From: Psychromonas aquimarina ATCC BAA-1526 | Lineage (GTDB): Bacteria; Pseudomonadota; Gammaproteobacteria; Enterobacterales; Psychromonadaceae | Direction: 5' to 3' | Assembly (NCBI RefSeq): GCF_000428725.1 | Contig: NZ_AUAM01000025.1 | Coordinates: 1 to 64,000, forward strand | Length of the DNA: 64,000 nucleotides | Part shown: positions 35,530 through 44,702 of the stretch, in pieces | Position numbering within the stretch: position 1 is the stretch's first letter | How the letters are laid out: each line of letters starts with the position of its first letter | The notes under the pieces: generated by a model | The model's database searches: none | What the model saw: the letters and a program-made list of their open reading frames with translations, nothing else | Told to the model about the DNA's origin: nothing | Program-made: the position numbers and the translations under genes

Positions 35530-37773
35530 TTACTTATCATGCTTAGTTAAAATCCAGCACTGATGGATTTTGCTGTTACGTTTAAAGTCTTCAGGGATAG
35601 ATGACTGGCTGATATCTTTAACATAAAAACCTAATGCTTTAACCGCATCGATATCTAATTTAAAGCCGCGCTTATTATTGGAGAAAATAATCTCACCGCC
35701 TGCATTCAAACGTTCAGTTGCAGAAGTTAACAGATCAACATGATCATCCTGCACATCAAACACATCTTTCATGCGTTTTGAATTTGAGAATGTCGGCGGA
35801 TCGATAAAGATTAGATCAAACATTTCATGAGCATGCTGCAGCCATTTAATACAGTCCTGCTGGATAAACTCATGCTTGCCTTTAATACCGTTCTCAGCGA
35901 AGTTATCTTCACCCCAGGCTAAATAGGTTTTTGACATATCAACACTGGTTGTTGATTTAGCGCCGCCTAATGCCGCATGCACAGAGGCAGTTGCGGTATA
36001 ACAGAACAGGTTTAAGAAATCTTTGCCCTGCGCCATTTTCGAGATGCGTAAACGGGTTGGACGGTGATCTAAAAACAGTCCTGTATCGAGATAATCCTGC
36101 AGGTTAACTAACAATTTAGCCTGACCTTCATGTACCACTAATGACTGTTTTTTACTGTCCAGCTTCTCATACTGCTGACGCCCTTTCTGACGTTCACGTA
36201 CCTTTATCACCAGCTTGTCATCGGAAAGATCCAGCATATAACGCACAGTAGAAACAACATCTAAGAAACGGCGGCGTACTTTACCTGCTTCAATCTCTTT
36301 CGGCGCGCGGTATTCCTGAATAATAACGTACTCACCATAACGGTCAATTGCTACATTATATTCAGGCAGATCGGCATCATAGATGCGGTAACATTCCACA
36401 TTTTCGCGCTTTGCCCACTTCTCTAACTTCTTCAGATTTTTAGTTAAACGGTTGGCAAATGCTTCAGAATAGATAGCCGGTTTAATCTGCTTAGCTTCTT
36501 TAAATACGCGCTGCGATTCCGTTTCTTCGTCCATTTTCAGCGGATCATCATCACGCCCCATTGTCCATGGGTTAAGCGGCTGTGACTTTTTCGCTTCAAC
36601 AACCGGCGCGATCTCTTCAACTTTTGCACTGCGTTTAGGAGAAATACGGTAATTTTTAAGTATACACTCAATCGGACCGTTAAAGAATTTAAAGCTTTTA
36701 CCTGCACGCATACCTAAACAGCTCAGCAGCTCAGTATCCATAGCAAATATTGACAGATTCCAGCCGGCAAAGGCGTCTTTGAAATGGAAACCCAGTTCAG
36801 TATAAAGCGTAATGGTATCGCTGAAGCCGCCTAAACGCTCACCGTAAGGAGGGTTAGTTACCACCATGCCGGTCTCTAACTCTTCAGGAGGCAGTACTTT
36901 TTTGGCATCGGCAACAGAAAATTCAATCAACTCGGCAACACCTGCACGCTGTGCATTTCTGCGCGCAATTTCAATCATATCTTTGCTTAAATCAGATGCG
37001 TAAAAACGTGTTTCACACTGATTAACTGCACGTTTAGCATAAACCTGGGCAGATGTTTTTAATGTTTTCCAGCACTCGTCATCATGCTTTTTCCACTTTT
37101 CAAAACCAAAGGTCTGACGCAGCGAACCCGGTGCAATATTCAGCGCCATCATAGCGGCTTCAATCACTATCGTACCTGAACCACACATAGGATCTAACAG
37201 TGCTTCGCCTTTCCAGCCGCTGCGTTTAACAATACCGGCGGCCAGGGTTTCACGCATCGGCGCTTCACCGGCAATGGTGCGGTAACCACGCAGATGCAGC
37301 GGAGAGCCGGAAAGATCTAAATAGATAGTTGCTTTGTCTTTCCATAAACGGCCGTTAAAACGGATATCGGCATCGCGTTTTTCAACACTTGGACGGTCAT
37401 CGCATTTCTTGCGGAAGCGGTCCACAATCGCATCTTTAATTTTTAACGCACCAAACTGGGTATTGCGAATTTCATCATTGGTACCGGAGAAGTCAATCGA
37501 GAAAGTATTATCAACATCAAAGTGCTCTTCCCAGGGAATATTGCTGCAGCCTAAATACAGATCCAGCGAATCTGTTACTTTGAATTCACTCAGCTTTAAC
37601 AAAACACGTGAAGCAAAACGCGACCATAAACAAACTTTATAGCCCTCTTCCAATGTGCCGTCGAAAGTCACACCACCGTTCATTTGTTTGGTATTTTCAA
37701 TACCCATCTCTTTCAACTCAACTTCAAGTAGAGGGGCTAAACCTTTGGCGGTTGGGATAAAGTAACTTAACAT
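35530..37773 (-). CDS. rlmL: Bifunctional 23S rRNA methyltransferase RlmKL
   Basis: The fused enzyme of about 747 residues makes m2G2445 (RlmL, N-terminal) and m7G2069 (RlmK, C-terminal) on 23S rRNA. N-terminal THUMP domain comes first, then a first Rossmann methyltransferase with DPMCGSGTIVIEAAM and the NPPYGERL catalytic loop. The second methyltransferase carries LNLFCYTATASVHAALGGA and DPPTFSNSK. I start at 37773 (MLSYFIPTAKG) with GAGA upstream; the longer frame begins at a TTG at 37785. Confidence 0.95.
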   Translation of the reverse strand: MLSYFIPTAKGLAPLLEVELKEMGIENTKQMNGGVTFDGTLEEGYKVCLWSRFASRVLLKLSEFKVTDSLDLYLGCSNIPWEEHFDVDNTFSIDFSGTNDEIRNTQFGALKIKDAIVDRFRKKCDDRPSVEKRDADIRFNGRLWKDKATIYLDLSGSPLHLRGYRTIAGEAPMRETLAAGIVKRSGWKGEALLDPMCGSGTIVIEAAMMALNIAPGSLRQTFGFEKWKKHDDECWKTLKTSAQVYAKRAVNQCETRFYASDLSKDMIEIARRNAQRAGVAELIEFSVADAKKVLPPEELETGMVVTNPPYGERLGGFSDTITLYTELGFHFKDAFAGWNLSIFAMDTELLSCLGMRAGKSFKFFNGPIECILKNYRISPKRSAKVEEIAPVVEAKKSQPLNPWTMGRDDDPLKMDEETESQRVFKEAKQIKPAIYSEAFANRLTKNLKKLEKWAKRENVECYRIYDADLPEYNVAIDRYGEYVIIQEYRAPKEIEAGKVRRRFLDVVSTVRYMLDLSDDKLVIKVRERQKGRQQYEKLDSKKQSLVVHEGQAKLLVNLQDYLDTGLFLDHRPTRLRISKMAQGKDFLNLFCYTATASVHAALGGAKSTTSVDMSKTYLAWGEDNFAENGIKGKHEFIQQDCIKWLQHAHEMFDLIFIDPPTFSNSKRMKDVFDVQDDHVDLLTSATERLNAGGEIIFSNNKRGFKLDIDAVKALGFYVKDISQSSIPEDFKRNSKIHQCWILTKHDK

Positions 37774-37962
37774 ATTGGCTCTCAAACGATTAATAGAAAA
37801 TAAAATGAGGCGTATTATACCCCTTAACCGCTATTATCCCTACGTTAATTTATGACTAGTTAAAAGAACAAACAAAGTATCCGTTTTCATGGCCTTTTAT
37901 TAACACTTAATGCTCGAATTCAGTCGCTAGAGGCTGTTGTTTATAAGTGTTCGCAGACAAGA

Positions 37963-37994
37963 GCCGGGCGCAGTCTGTACTGCCCCCGGCTTTT
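37963..37994. terminator. Strong hairpin between eptA-like gene and rlmL
   Basis: GCCGGGCGCAGT and ACTGCCCCCGGC pair with one mismatch around CTGT; TTTTATAT follows on the plus strand. The plus strand has no gene here, so on the minus strand it probably serves to end the eptA-like transcript, where a weaker TCTTGTCT tail follows. Confidence 0.6.
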
Positions 37995-38019
37995 ATATAG
38001 TGATATTATCTGCACAGCG

Positions 38020-39669
38020 CTACTGCCTGCAGGAATGGAAGATATCCTGCTCCTGATTATAAACCTCAGTAGAGATACCCATAATGCCCAGCATAGAGTG
38101 GAAAATATTGTCGTGAGAGAAACTTTGTGTTTGCGCCTGCTCTGCTAAACATAAACTGTCAATGCCTTTGGCCTCTTTAAAACCTTCTGAAAACCAGATC
38201 ATCATAGGCACTTTTGTCTGGTAGTCAGGCGCTAAACTATAGGGCGTTCCATGTAAATACAGGCCGTTTTCCCCCAAAGATTCACCATGATCGGAGACAT
38301 AAAACAGAGCGGTATTATATTGCTCAGAATAGGCCTGCAGTTTTTTAATCATCTCGTTGATAACATAATCCGTATACAGAATGGAATTATCATAAGTGTT
38401 AACGATCTCCTCTGTTGTACAGTTTTCAATATCACTTTTCCGGCAGTCAGGCATAAAAGTCTGGAATTCCTGCGGATAACGTTTGTAGTAAGTCGGACCA
38501 TGGCTACCGATCAGATGCAGAGTGATAAATTTATTGCCCTGCATAGCATCAACTTCACTTTCGAAATTTTCAAGCAGTGACATGTCATGGCATGTTTTAC
38601 CGTCACAAAACTCATTCACCTGACTGCGGTCTACAGTCATATTCGGAATACGTAACGCAGCCCCTTTATCCCCGCCGTCATTTTCTTTCCAATACAATGA
38701 AACACCGGCCCGCTGCATAATATCCATAAAATTATCCTGATTAACGGCAGTCTGTTTACTGTAGTCCAGACGATCCATAACTGAATACATACAAGGTACT
38801 GAAACAGCTGTCGATGTACCGCATGAAGATACATCCTGGAAAGACAGCACGTTATTTTTCTTTGTATATTTATTCGTTTCACGCGGGTAGCCGTTTAATT
38901 CGTAATTAGCCGAGCGCGCCGTTTCCCCTAATAAAAATACAAATAAAGTAGGTTTACCGTTATCTGTTGCAGGCACGACCTGCTTAGCATCCAGACCTAT
39001 TTGTTCATATTCAACGGGTGCGGTGAAATAGGTAAGACGGGTGTGTTTCTCTAAGCTGTAAACAAAATAAGTCGGAATAATCATATTTCTCAGATACATA
39101 TTATTACGGCCAACTGAACTGAAATCTTTATAGAAAATAAACAGCACAGCACTAATAACAGCGAACGAACTGACTAAGGTGATAACTTTAGATAAAAGCG
39201 CTTTTAACAATGACGGATAAGTTTTGAGCTTAACTTTCAGAATCAGAAAACTCGGAATAATACCTAGGGCAAGAACCCAGGCCAAAGAGGCAATACTAAA
39301 ATAAGAGCCGGCTTCACTCGGATCTGTTTCAAAAACATTTTCAATCATGCTTTGATCAAAAATAACACCGTAGTGGTACATGGCATAATTTAACACACTG
39401 GAAAGTGTAATTAAGACCGCTAGAAAAGGTTTTATTATGTACGGCCAGTTAAATAAATTGAAAATAAAGTTCAGAGCAGCCAGTAAAAAAAACGTAATGG
39501 ATAAAGCAAAGGTAATATTAAACGGCTGCAGCTCAGTTAAAATGGACAGTATCTTTTCCAAAAGCGGGAAGTTTAGGACAAAAGTAAAATACAGCGCAGC
39601 GGCAAAAACCAGGCTGGTCGGCGAATACTCTTTATTAATCAGGGATTTTATTTTATTCATAATCATCAT
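38020..39669 (-). CDS. eptA: Phosphoethanolamine transferase, EptA-like
   Basis: The inner-membrane enzyme moves phosphoethanolamine from phosphatidylethanolamine to lipid A, lowering the negative charge of the surface. Five N-terminal membrane helices (about 20-190) precede a periplasmic alkaline-phosphatase-like domain. The zinc and catalytic motifs LGETARSANYELNGY, SCGTSTAVSVPCMYS (nucleophile Thr) and YVSDHGESLGENG are intact. MCR colistin-resistance enzymes share this fold. The start is ambiguous between ATGs at 39669, 39666 and 39660. Confidence 0.9.
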   Translation of the reverse strand: MMIMNKIKSLINKEYSPTSLVFAAALYFTFVLNFPLLEKILSILTELQPFNITFALSITFFLLAALNFIFNLFNWPYIIKPFLAVLITLSSVLNYAMYHYGVIFDQSMIENVFETDPSEAGSYFSIASLAWVLALGIIPSFLILKVKLKTYPSLLKALLSKVITLVSSFAVISAVLFIFYKDFSSVGRNNMYLRNMIIPTYFVYSLEKHTRLTYFTAPVEYEQIGLDAKQVVPATDNGKPTLFVFLLGETARSANYELNGYPRETNKYTKKNNVLSFQDVSSCGTSTAVSVPCMYSVMDRLDYSKQTAVNQDNFMDIMQRAGVSLYWKENDGGDKGAALRIPNMTVDRSQVNEFCDGKTCHDMSLLENFESEVDAMQGNKFITLHLIGSHGPTYYKRYPQEFQTFMPDCRKSDIENCTTEEIVNTYDNSILYTDYVINEMIKKLQAYSEQYNTALFYVSDHGESLGENGLYLHGTPYSLAPDYQTKVPMMIWFSEGFKEAKGIDSLCLAEQAQTQSFSHDNIFHSMLGIMGISTEVYNQEQDIFHSCRQ

Positions 39670-39918
39670 TAAAGTTGAACCAAAGATTTAATATCGAACG
39701 TTTGATGTTAAACATACAGTATTCAAAAGATAATAACAATTATTATTAGAAGTCAGCAGAACAGATTATTGAAGGGCCTTACTCTTTGAAGCAGGTAAAA
39801 ATATTAATTCTCTTTCACAGAGCAGACCAAGCCTGATCTGACAGGTATCGGCATAAGGTATGGAAGGCGCTTTTCTTTTTATTAAAACGCTCAATATGCA
39901 GAGGTTTTCGCATAATAA

Positions 39919-39937
39919 TTGCAATCTGCAATGCGCA
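39919..39937 (+). promoter_or_regulatory. Candidate enhancer motif, sypH promoter
   Basis: TTGCAATCTGCAATGCGCA contains the inverted pair TTGCA-ATC-TGCAA. The core GCAATCTGCAATGC recurs exactly at 42167-42180. It is about 125 bases upstream of the -24 element. Confidence 0.55.
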
Positions 39938-40059
39938 GTGCGTTGCATACTTTCTAATAAACGCTGCTTTTTAAACTCACTTAGCGCCTCTGTTTACCTC
40001 GGTAACGGTAGAAACAGCAGGCGCATCGCTGACTTTGATAAAACCATCAAAAACCGAAC

Positions 40060-40075
40060 AGGCACCAAAATTGCA
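40060..40075 (+). promoter_or_regulatory. Sigma-54 promoter of sypH-like gene
   Basis: AGGCACCAAAATTGCA has GG and GC separated by exactly ten bases and matches the consensus TGGCACG-N4-TTGCA closely. The expected start is near 40085, giving a short leader to the ATG at 40114. Confidence 0.85.
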
Positions 40076-40113
40076 CAGCAGCTGTTGAAATCCGTTTATA
40101 AAATGAGGCTGCA

Positions 40114-41130
40114 ATGAAAAAACTTAAAATATGGTTACTTCTGGACAGCAGTAAAGCTGGCGGAATAGAGTCTCACGTTCTGCAGCTGGCAGAAGGTCTG
40201 TTTAATCACGATCAGGAGTTAGCCGTTATTTTCCTGACAAACTACGGCGTGCATCCGATACGGGATTTATTAGTCAAACAGGGTATAAGCAGCAGAACCC
40301 TGGACGGCTCTTTTATTACACTTTACAAAGCACTGCGGCGTGAGCGCCCCTGTCTATTACATACCCATGGTTATAAAGCCGGAATATTCGGCCGACTGTC
40401 AGCCTGGTTAACTAAGGTTGCGGTTATAAGCACCTATCATGCCGGCGAAATCGGCAGCGGCAGGCTTGCACTATATGATCTCCTAGATAGACTTACCTCG
40501 GTCTTTGCCGATCATATTTTCGCGGTCAGTCCGCAGATAGCAAAACGCCTGCCGGGAAGAGCTGAAGTTTTTAATAACTTTGTGAATACCGCAGGTTTGA
40601 TTGACTCAAGGGGGAAGCAGATTGCCTTTGTTGGACGGGTAAGTGAGGAAAAAGGTCCTGATTATTTTATGGCTTTGGCAGACAGATTTCCTGCATTAAA
40701 CTTTCACCTCTACGGTGACGGCCCGCAGCTGCCTGAACTAAAAAAATCCAGCCCCGCTAATCTGTATATTCATGGCCAGCAGGAGAATATGAGCACAGTC
40801 TGGTCACAGATTGCTTTGCTGGTAATGCCTTCACGATATGAAGGTTTACCTATGGCGGCATTAGAAGCAATGGCAAGAGGCATCCCGGTGCTGGCTTTTC
40901 GGGTCGGTGCGCTTGATAAGTTAATTACTTCCGGCAGCAGCGGCTGGTTAGTTGAACCGGAAAATTTTACGGATTTAAGCAGACATATAAGCCTATGGAA
41001 TAACAGCAGCGAACAGGAAAAAACAGCTCTGCAGTCGGCAGCCAAAAACAGCATCGCAGAGGATTTTTCCAGCAAAACAGCCATACCGAAACTTATCGCC
41101 AGTTACAGCAAGATTTCGAGCAGCAGATGA
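40114..41130 (+). CDS. sypH: Glycosyltransferase family 4, SypH-like
   Basis: The 338-residue cytoplasmic enzyme adds a sugar to the lipid-linked repeat unit. It has a GT-B fold: an N-terminal acceptor domain starting LLLDSSKAGGIESH and a nucleotide-sugar domain with FVGRVSEEKGPDYFM. The C-terminal signature is MPSRYEGLPMAALEAMARGIPVLAF-like, with the EGLPMAALEA acidic motif. GAGG lies 5 bases before the ATG. It is a single-gene transcription unit behind its own sigma-54 promoter. The sypH name rests on position and gene order, since GT4 sequences alone cannot identify the sugar. Confidence 0.85.
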   Translation: MKKLKIWLLLDSSKAGGIESHVLQLAEGLFNHDQELAVIFLTNYGVHPIRDLLVKQGISSRTLDGSFITLYKALRRERPCLLHTHGYKAGIFGRLSAWLTKVAVISTYHAGEIGSGRLALYDLLDRLTSVFADHIFAVSPQIAKRLPGRAEVFNNFVNTAGLIDSRGKQIAFVGRVSEEKGPDYFMALADRFPALNFHLYGDGPQLPELKKSSPANLYIHGQQENMSTVWSQIALLVMPSRYEGLPMAALEAMARGIPVLAFRVGALDKLITSGSSGWLVEPENFTDLSRHISLWNNSSEQEKTALQSAAKNSIAEDFSSKTAIPKLIASYSKISSSR

Positions 41131-41178
41131 AAGCCGCTTGTTGTTAAACAGGCGGCAGAATATTCACATTGTTCCAGG

Positions 41179-41958
41179 TTATCCTGTTTTCTTAAGGCAG
41201 ATTCTACGTCGACCAGACAATACAACAGCAGCTAAAGCCAGCACCATTAGGGGAAGAGAAGAAGGCTCCGGTACACTGAGCTGTGCCCAGGCTGAATCAA
41301 ATGTGGAAGTCCCGTATCTCGCTGTATGTCCATCCCATATTCGGCTTACTATTTCAAAAGTAACTAATTCAAATGTGTATGTCGTATCTACAGCAAGTAA
41401 TTCCTTATCTGAACCAAAAAGGAAGCCGCTAATATCAAGGCCGTCATCAATATAGCCGTCTAGATAATCATATTGATGCACCACTAGCCCCGTGTTCCGC
41501 ACACTAGCCATCGCAACTGCAGAAACAGCGTCTCTACTGCCCTCAACGGCAGGAAACGCAGTAAGATGAATATTTGCCCCGACCATAAGCTGCGCTTCAG
41601 TTACTGGTAATTCCGAAGGATTTGACTTGTGAATTTGAAAATCCGCCAGCATCTGAGAAATGAGGTTTTCAGACCTGTAGCTTGCCTCCGGGCCTCCGGT
41701 AACAGTTAGCGTCATTGACCCGTTATCCATTCTGAACATATTCAGATCAGGTGAATAATTATATGCAGGTGAAACATAACTTGAGAAACCGTCAGCATCA
41801 TGATGGGAAGCGATATGATCATGGGTACTGTCTGTGCCCGGCAGCCATTCAATTACGTAGGCATTTGTTATAGAAGAGAACAACCCGCTAAAGAGCAGCA
41901 GTACGGGGAAAAAAACTTTAAAAATAGACTTCTTAGCGCTTTTATCTTGCAGAGACAT
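41179..41958 (-). CDS. PEP-CTERM sorting domain protein
   Basis: The 259-residue exported protein starts MSLQDKSAKKSIF after a strong AAGGAGGT site. It has a signal peptide ending at about SITNA, and an Asp/His/Ser-rich body. The C-terminal tag reads SVPEPSSLPLMVLALA, then VVLSGRRR: the PEP motif, a membrane helix and basic residues that exosortases recognise. Such proteins are usually exported with exopolysaccharide in biofilm formers. The gene is on the opposite strand inside the syp-like locus. No exosortase is in the window, so one should exist elsewhere. Confidence 0.88.
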   Translation of the reverse strand: MSLQDKSAKKSIFKVFFPVLLLFSGLFSSITNAYVIEWLPGTDSTHDHIASHHDADGFSSYVSPAYNYSPDLNMFRMDNGSMTLTVTGGPEASYRSENLISQMLADFQIHKSNPSELPVTEAQLMVGANIHLTAFPAVEGSRDAVSAVAMASVRNTGLVVHQYDYLDGYIDDGLDISGFLFGSDKELLAVDTTYTFELVTFEIVSRIWDGHTARYGTSTFDSAWAQLSVPEPSSLPLMVLALAAVVLSGRRRICLKKTG

Positions 41959-42027
41959 AATGTTTACCTCCTTTTTAAAACCAGCCGCATAATGGTTCTG
42001 AACCCCATTACCCACATCTTTTGTAGG

Positions 42028-42043
42028 TGCATTTAATGTGCCT
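42028..42043 (-). promoter_or_regulatory. Sigma-54 promoter of the PEP-CTERM gene
   Basis: On the minus strand AGGCACATTAAATGCA has the GG-N10-GC spacing and the GGCAC and TGCA cores of the consensus. The expected start is near 42017, about 60 bases before the ATG at 41958. Confidence 0.82.
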
Positions 42044-42164
42044 AAAGCAGCATTATTAGAGATATCAAATAGTTAAAAAATTGAAAAATGCAGCACCAGA
42101 AAACAGTGTAAAAGTTATCGACATATCACTTTGACTCTTTGAGGCAGACCATTCCATAAAAAAA

Positions 42165-42180
42165 TCGCAATCTGCAATGC
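42165..42180. promoter_or_regulatory. Candidate shared enhancer between divergent sigma-54 promoters
   Basis: TCGCAATCTGCAATGC shares 14 consecutive bases with the motif in front of sypH. It lies about 105 bases from the sypI promoter and about 130 from the PEP-CTERM promoter. A single bound activator could serve both. Confidence 0.6.
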
Positions 42181-42275
42181 AGGATAATAATAACCTGCAT
42201 AAAAGCACCTCCAGTCCGTACCGTTTTTCTTCTTTTAAAGCATTATTCCTTTAAATTACATGTGGTTAATTAATC

Positions 42276-42291
42276 TGGTTCAGCTCTTGCA
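42276..42291 (+). promoter_or_regulatory. Sigma-54 promoter of the sypIJKL operon
   Basis: TGGTTCAGCTCTTGCA: TGG and TTGCA with ten bases between GG and GC. The expected start is near 42303, which requires the coding start at 42332. Confidence 0.78.
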
Positions 42292-42331
42292 GTATTCCGT
42301 ATACCGATTCACTAATAAGAGTTTAATAAGC

Positions 42332-43573
42332 ATGCATAAACTTAAAATAAACCAGAAACCAGATACGATTCTCTTTACCCATTACGGCGATAACTGGATA
42401 CGCGGCAGTGAACGCTGCCTGCTGGATCTTATTAAGCATCTTGATAAAAGCAGATTCACAGCGGTTCTATGGTGTAATCAGCAGGTAATGGCAGATCAGG
42501 CAAAAGCTCTCGGCATCAAAGTTTACCGTTCAGACTTCCCTTTACTATTCGGCTGGCACAGCCCGCACTTCCATCTGCCGGCTTTTGTCGGCCTGATCAA
42601 GCAGGCCGTAAAACTAATAGAGCGGCACGATATCAAACTGCTCCACGCAAACAGCGCGGCTCCCTGCCAGTGGCTTAATTTTGCGGCCCGCTGGTGCGGC
42701 ATTCCATTATTATGCCATATGCACTCAGTTTACCAGCTGCGCGACCGACTGACGCTTGGCCTCTATCAGGTCACCATGGCGGTTGGTGTCAGCCGTTATG
42801 TTATCGGACCTTTACTTACAGATAAGATGCCGACCACCCGTACCGCTGTGATTGCCAACGGCATTGATACGCAGCGGCTGCTGGATCAGAAAATCATTAA
42901 TCTTCGTGATTCTTTAAAAATAAGTGCCGGTGATTTTGTTCTGGCCGCCGTCGGCTCTCTGATCCGCCGTAAAGGGATGGATCTGATTATTAAAGCAGTT
43001 GTTAAATTAATAGAAAAACAGGTACCGGTTCATCTTCTTGTAATCGGTCAGGGCCCCGAGGCCCATAATCTAAGTCAGCTGATTCAGCAGCTCGGCCTGC
43101 AGCAGCGGGTAACTATGCTCGGTGAACAGGATAATGTTATCGGCATACTGCGCGGCAGTGCGGATCTGTTTGTCTCGGCGGCCAGAGAAGAAGCGTTCGG
43201 ACTGGTATTTACAGAAGCTAGTCTTGCCGGACTTGCCGTGGTCGGGCCTGAAACAGGAGGTATTGCCGATGCTGTTGTCAACGGCACCACAGGACTGTTA
43301 GTACCCGCAGAAGATGTTAACGCACTTGCTGATGCAGTACATAATCTTTATCTCGATCCGACACTGAGCAGAGCAATGGGAAAAGCCGGCCGGCAGCATG
43401 TATTAGATAACTTCACCATAGAGAAAAACAGCAGACAGTTTGCACTGCTGTACGACAAACTAATCGAAACACCTGCCGTCTATCCACCCTGGTATAAAAA
43501 CGAATCTGTCTATATCTCTTTAAGTAACGGATACAAACGATTTATCAAAAGAGGGTTAATTTATGACAGATAA
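42332..43573 (+). CDS. sypI: Glycosyltransferase family 4, SypI-like
   Basis: The 413-residue GT-B glycosyltransferase has an N-terminal acceptor region with NWIRGSERCLLDLIKHL. The donor domain has VGSLIRRKGMDLIIKAV, and the C-terminal motif AAREEAFGLVFTEASLAGLAVV is of the E-x7-E type. I start at 42332 because the upstream in-frame ATG at 42260 lies above the sigma-54 promoter. It overlaps the next gene by 11 bases. The order GT, GT, flippase, polymerase follows sypIJKL of V. fischeri. The sugar specificity cannot be read. Confidence 0.87.
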   Translation: MHKLKINQKPDTILFTHYGDNWIRGSERCLLDLIKHLDKSRFTAVLWCNQQVMADQAKALGIKVYRSDFPLLFGWHSPHFHLPAFVGLIKQAVKLIERHDIKLLHANSAAPCQWLNFAARWCGIPLLCHMHSVYQLRDRLTLGLYQVTMAVGVSRYVIGPLLTDKMPTTRTAVIANGIDTQRLLDQKIINLRDSLKISAGDFVLAAVGSLIRRKGMDLIIKAVVKLIEKQVPVHLLVIGQGPEAHNLSQLIQQLGLQQRVTMLGEQDNVIGILRGSADLFVSAAREEAFGLVFTEASLAGLAVVGPETGGIADAVVNGTTGLLVPAEDVNALADAVHNLYLDPTLSRAMGKAGRQHVLDNFTIEKNSRQFALLYDKLIETPAVYPPWYKNESVYISLSNGYKRFIKRGLIYDR

Positions 43574-44702
43574 ACGCCACCTTATCGTTATCGATCCCAC
43601 AGCATTTTGCGGCGGCTCTAAAACTGCAACTGAAAGCATACTGCGTCAGCTTGATACTAAACAGATGCGCATTACCGTGCTGACAGCAGACAAACATTCA
43701 TGGAAATACTCTGCTTTAAAACGTGTACGTTTATACGAACCAAAGTGGCTTGCTGAAAAAGAGCAGGGTTTGAGCTACTTTTTTCGTCACGCTTTTATTG
43801 CCCTGAACCTGCTGGTTACACGTTTGCGTTTCGGGTCTTTTGATATTGCTCTGGGCGCCTCGGGTCCGGGGGTTGATCTGGCGCTTTATCTGCTCAAGCC
43901 GCTGCAGAATATGAAAATTATTCAGCTTATTCATGGCCCCGTTGCGCGTTCCCGTACCATTGCACGATGCCTGAATGCCGCCGATCAGGTTCATTATCTA
44001 GGCAGCAGCCGCGTTTCATTACAAAAGGCCCTGTCGTCCATAGACCCGACGCAGGCAGAGATGCCGGATCATTTTTATTTACTGCGCAATGGTCTCTGTG
44101 ATCAGAGCTGGCCGACAGCCTGCCAGTCTCAATATCCGGTTATTTTCTGGGCGGCATCGCTTTTAAAGTGGAAAGGACTGGAAACACTGCTTGATGCATT
44201 AGCTCAAATCGCCCCGGATATTCGCCCGCTTACTCATATCTGTTATATCAAACCTTTGGGCACTCAGCTGCCGGTCAGTCAAGCCCCTATTGTTATGCAG
44301 CATGTCGACTGGTATGAAAATCCAGTCAATATTGATCAGCTGCGGGCCAGTGCAAATATCTTTGTCTCCACCAGCAGAAATGAACCCTTTGGTCTGTCAA
44401 TTCTCGAAGCGATGGCGGCCGGACATTGTATATTAATACCCGCCGACGGGGCATATTGGGACCAGACATTAAATAACAATAGCGACTGTATAAAGTATCA
44501 GGCTGATGATCCTGAGGATCTCAAGGATAAACTGTTAATGCTCAGCCGAAATATGAGACAAGTTATTGAGCTGGGCAGGCGCGCATCAGAAATAGCACAG
44601 GATTACCGTGCCGGAAAACAGTACGCCGGCATTAAAGAAAGCATTGAACAAATAGACTCAGAGACAGATATAAAAGGCCGGATTCGGAGATCAAGACTAT
44701 GA
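43563..44702 (+). CDS. sypJ: Glycosyltransferase family 4, SypJ-like
   Basis: This 379-residue GT-B protein begins with HLIVIDPTAFCGGSKTATESI and has a WAASLLKWKGLETLLDAL donor-domain start. The acidic motif STSRNEPFGLSILEAMAAGHC follows, typical of GT4 retaining enzymes. It overlaps sypI by 11 bases upstream and the flippase gene by ATGA downstream, so it is co-translated with both. The assignment to sypJ is by gene order. Confidence 0.87.
   Translation: MTDKRHLIVIDPTAFCGGSKTATESILRQLDTKQMRITVLTADKHSWKYSALKRVRLYEPKWLAEKEQGLSYFFRHAFIALNLLVTRLRFGSFDIALGASGPGVDLALYLLKPLQNMKIIQLIHGPVARSRTIARCLNAADQVHYLGSSRVSLQKALSSIDPTQAEMPDHFYLLRNGLCDQSWPTACQSQYPVIFWAASLLKWKGLETLLDALAQIAPDIRPLTHICYIKPLGTQLPVSQAPIVMQHVDWYENPVNIDQLRASANIFVSTSRNEPFGLSILEAMAAGHCILIPADGAYWDQTLNNNSDCIKYQADDPEDLKDKLLMLSRNMRQVIELGRRASEIAQDYRAGKQYAGIKESIEQIDSETDIKGRIRRSRL

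Larger units (their letters stand above)
39670..40113. other. Regulatory region of the sypH-like gene
   Basis: About 440 bases. They hold the candidate enhancer motif at 39919-39937 and the sigma-54 promoter at 40060-40075 described separately. An 85-codon frame spanning 39860-40117 crosses the promoter and is rejected. Confidence 0.5.
41959..42331. other. Divergent regulatory region, PEP-CTERM / sypI
   Basis: About 370 bases with two divergent sigma-54 promoters (42028-42043 minus, 42276-42291 plus) around one candidate enhancer (42165-42180). An ATGCAGG/CCTGCAT inverted repeat lies at 42177-42200. An ATG at 42260, upstream of the plus promoter, is therefore not used as the sypI start. Confidence 0.6.

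Noticed and set aside
39860-40117. 85-codon plus-strand ORF whose stop overlaps the sypH ATG as ATGA
   Set aside because: It spans the sigma-54 promoter and the enhancer motif, has no ribosome site and no recognisable protein character.
42260-42331. Upstream ATG extending sypI by 24 codons
   Set aside because: The ATG lies upstream of the sigma-54 promoter, so it would not be on the transcript.
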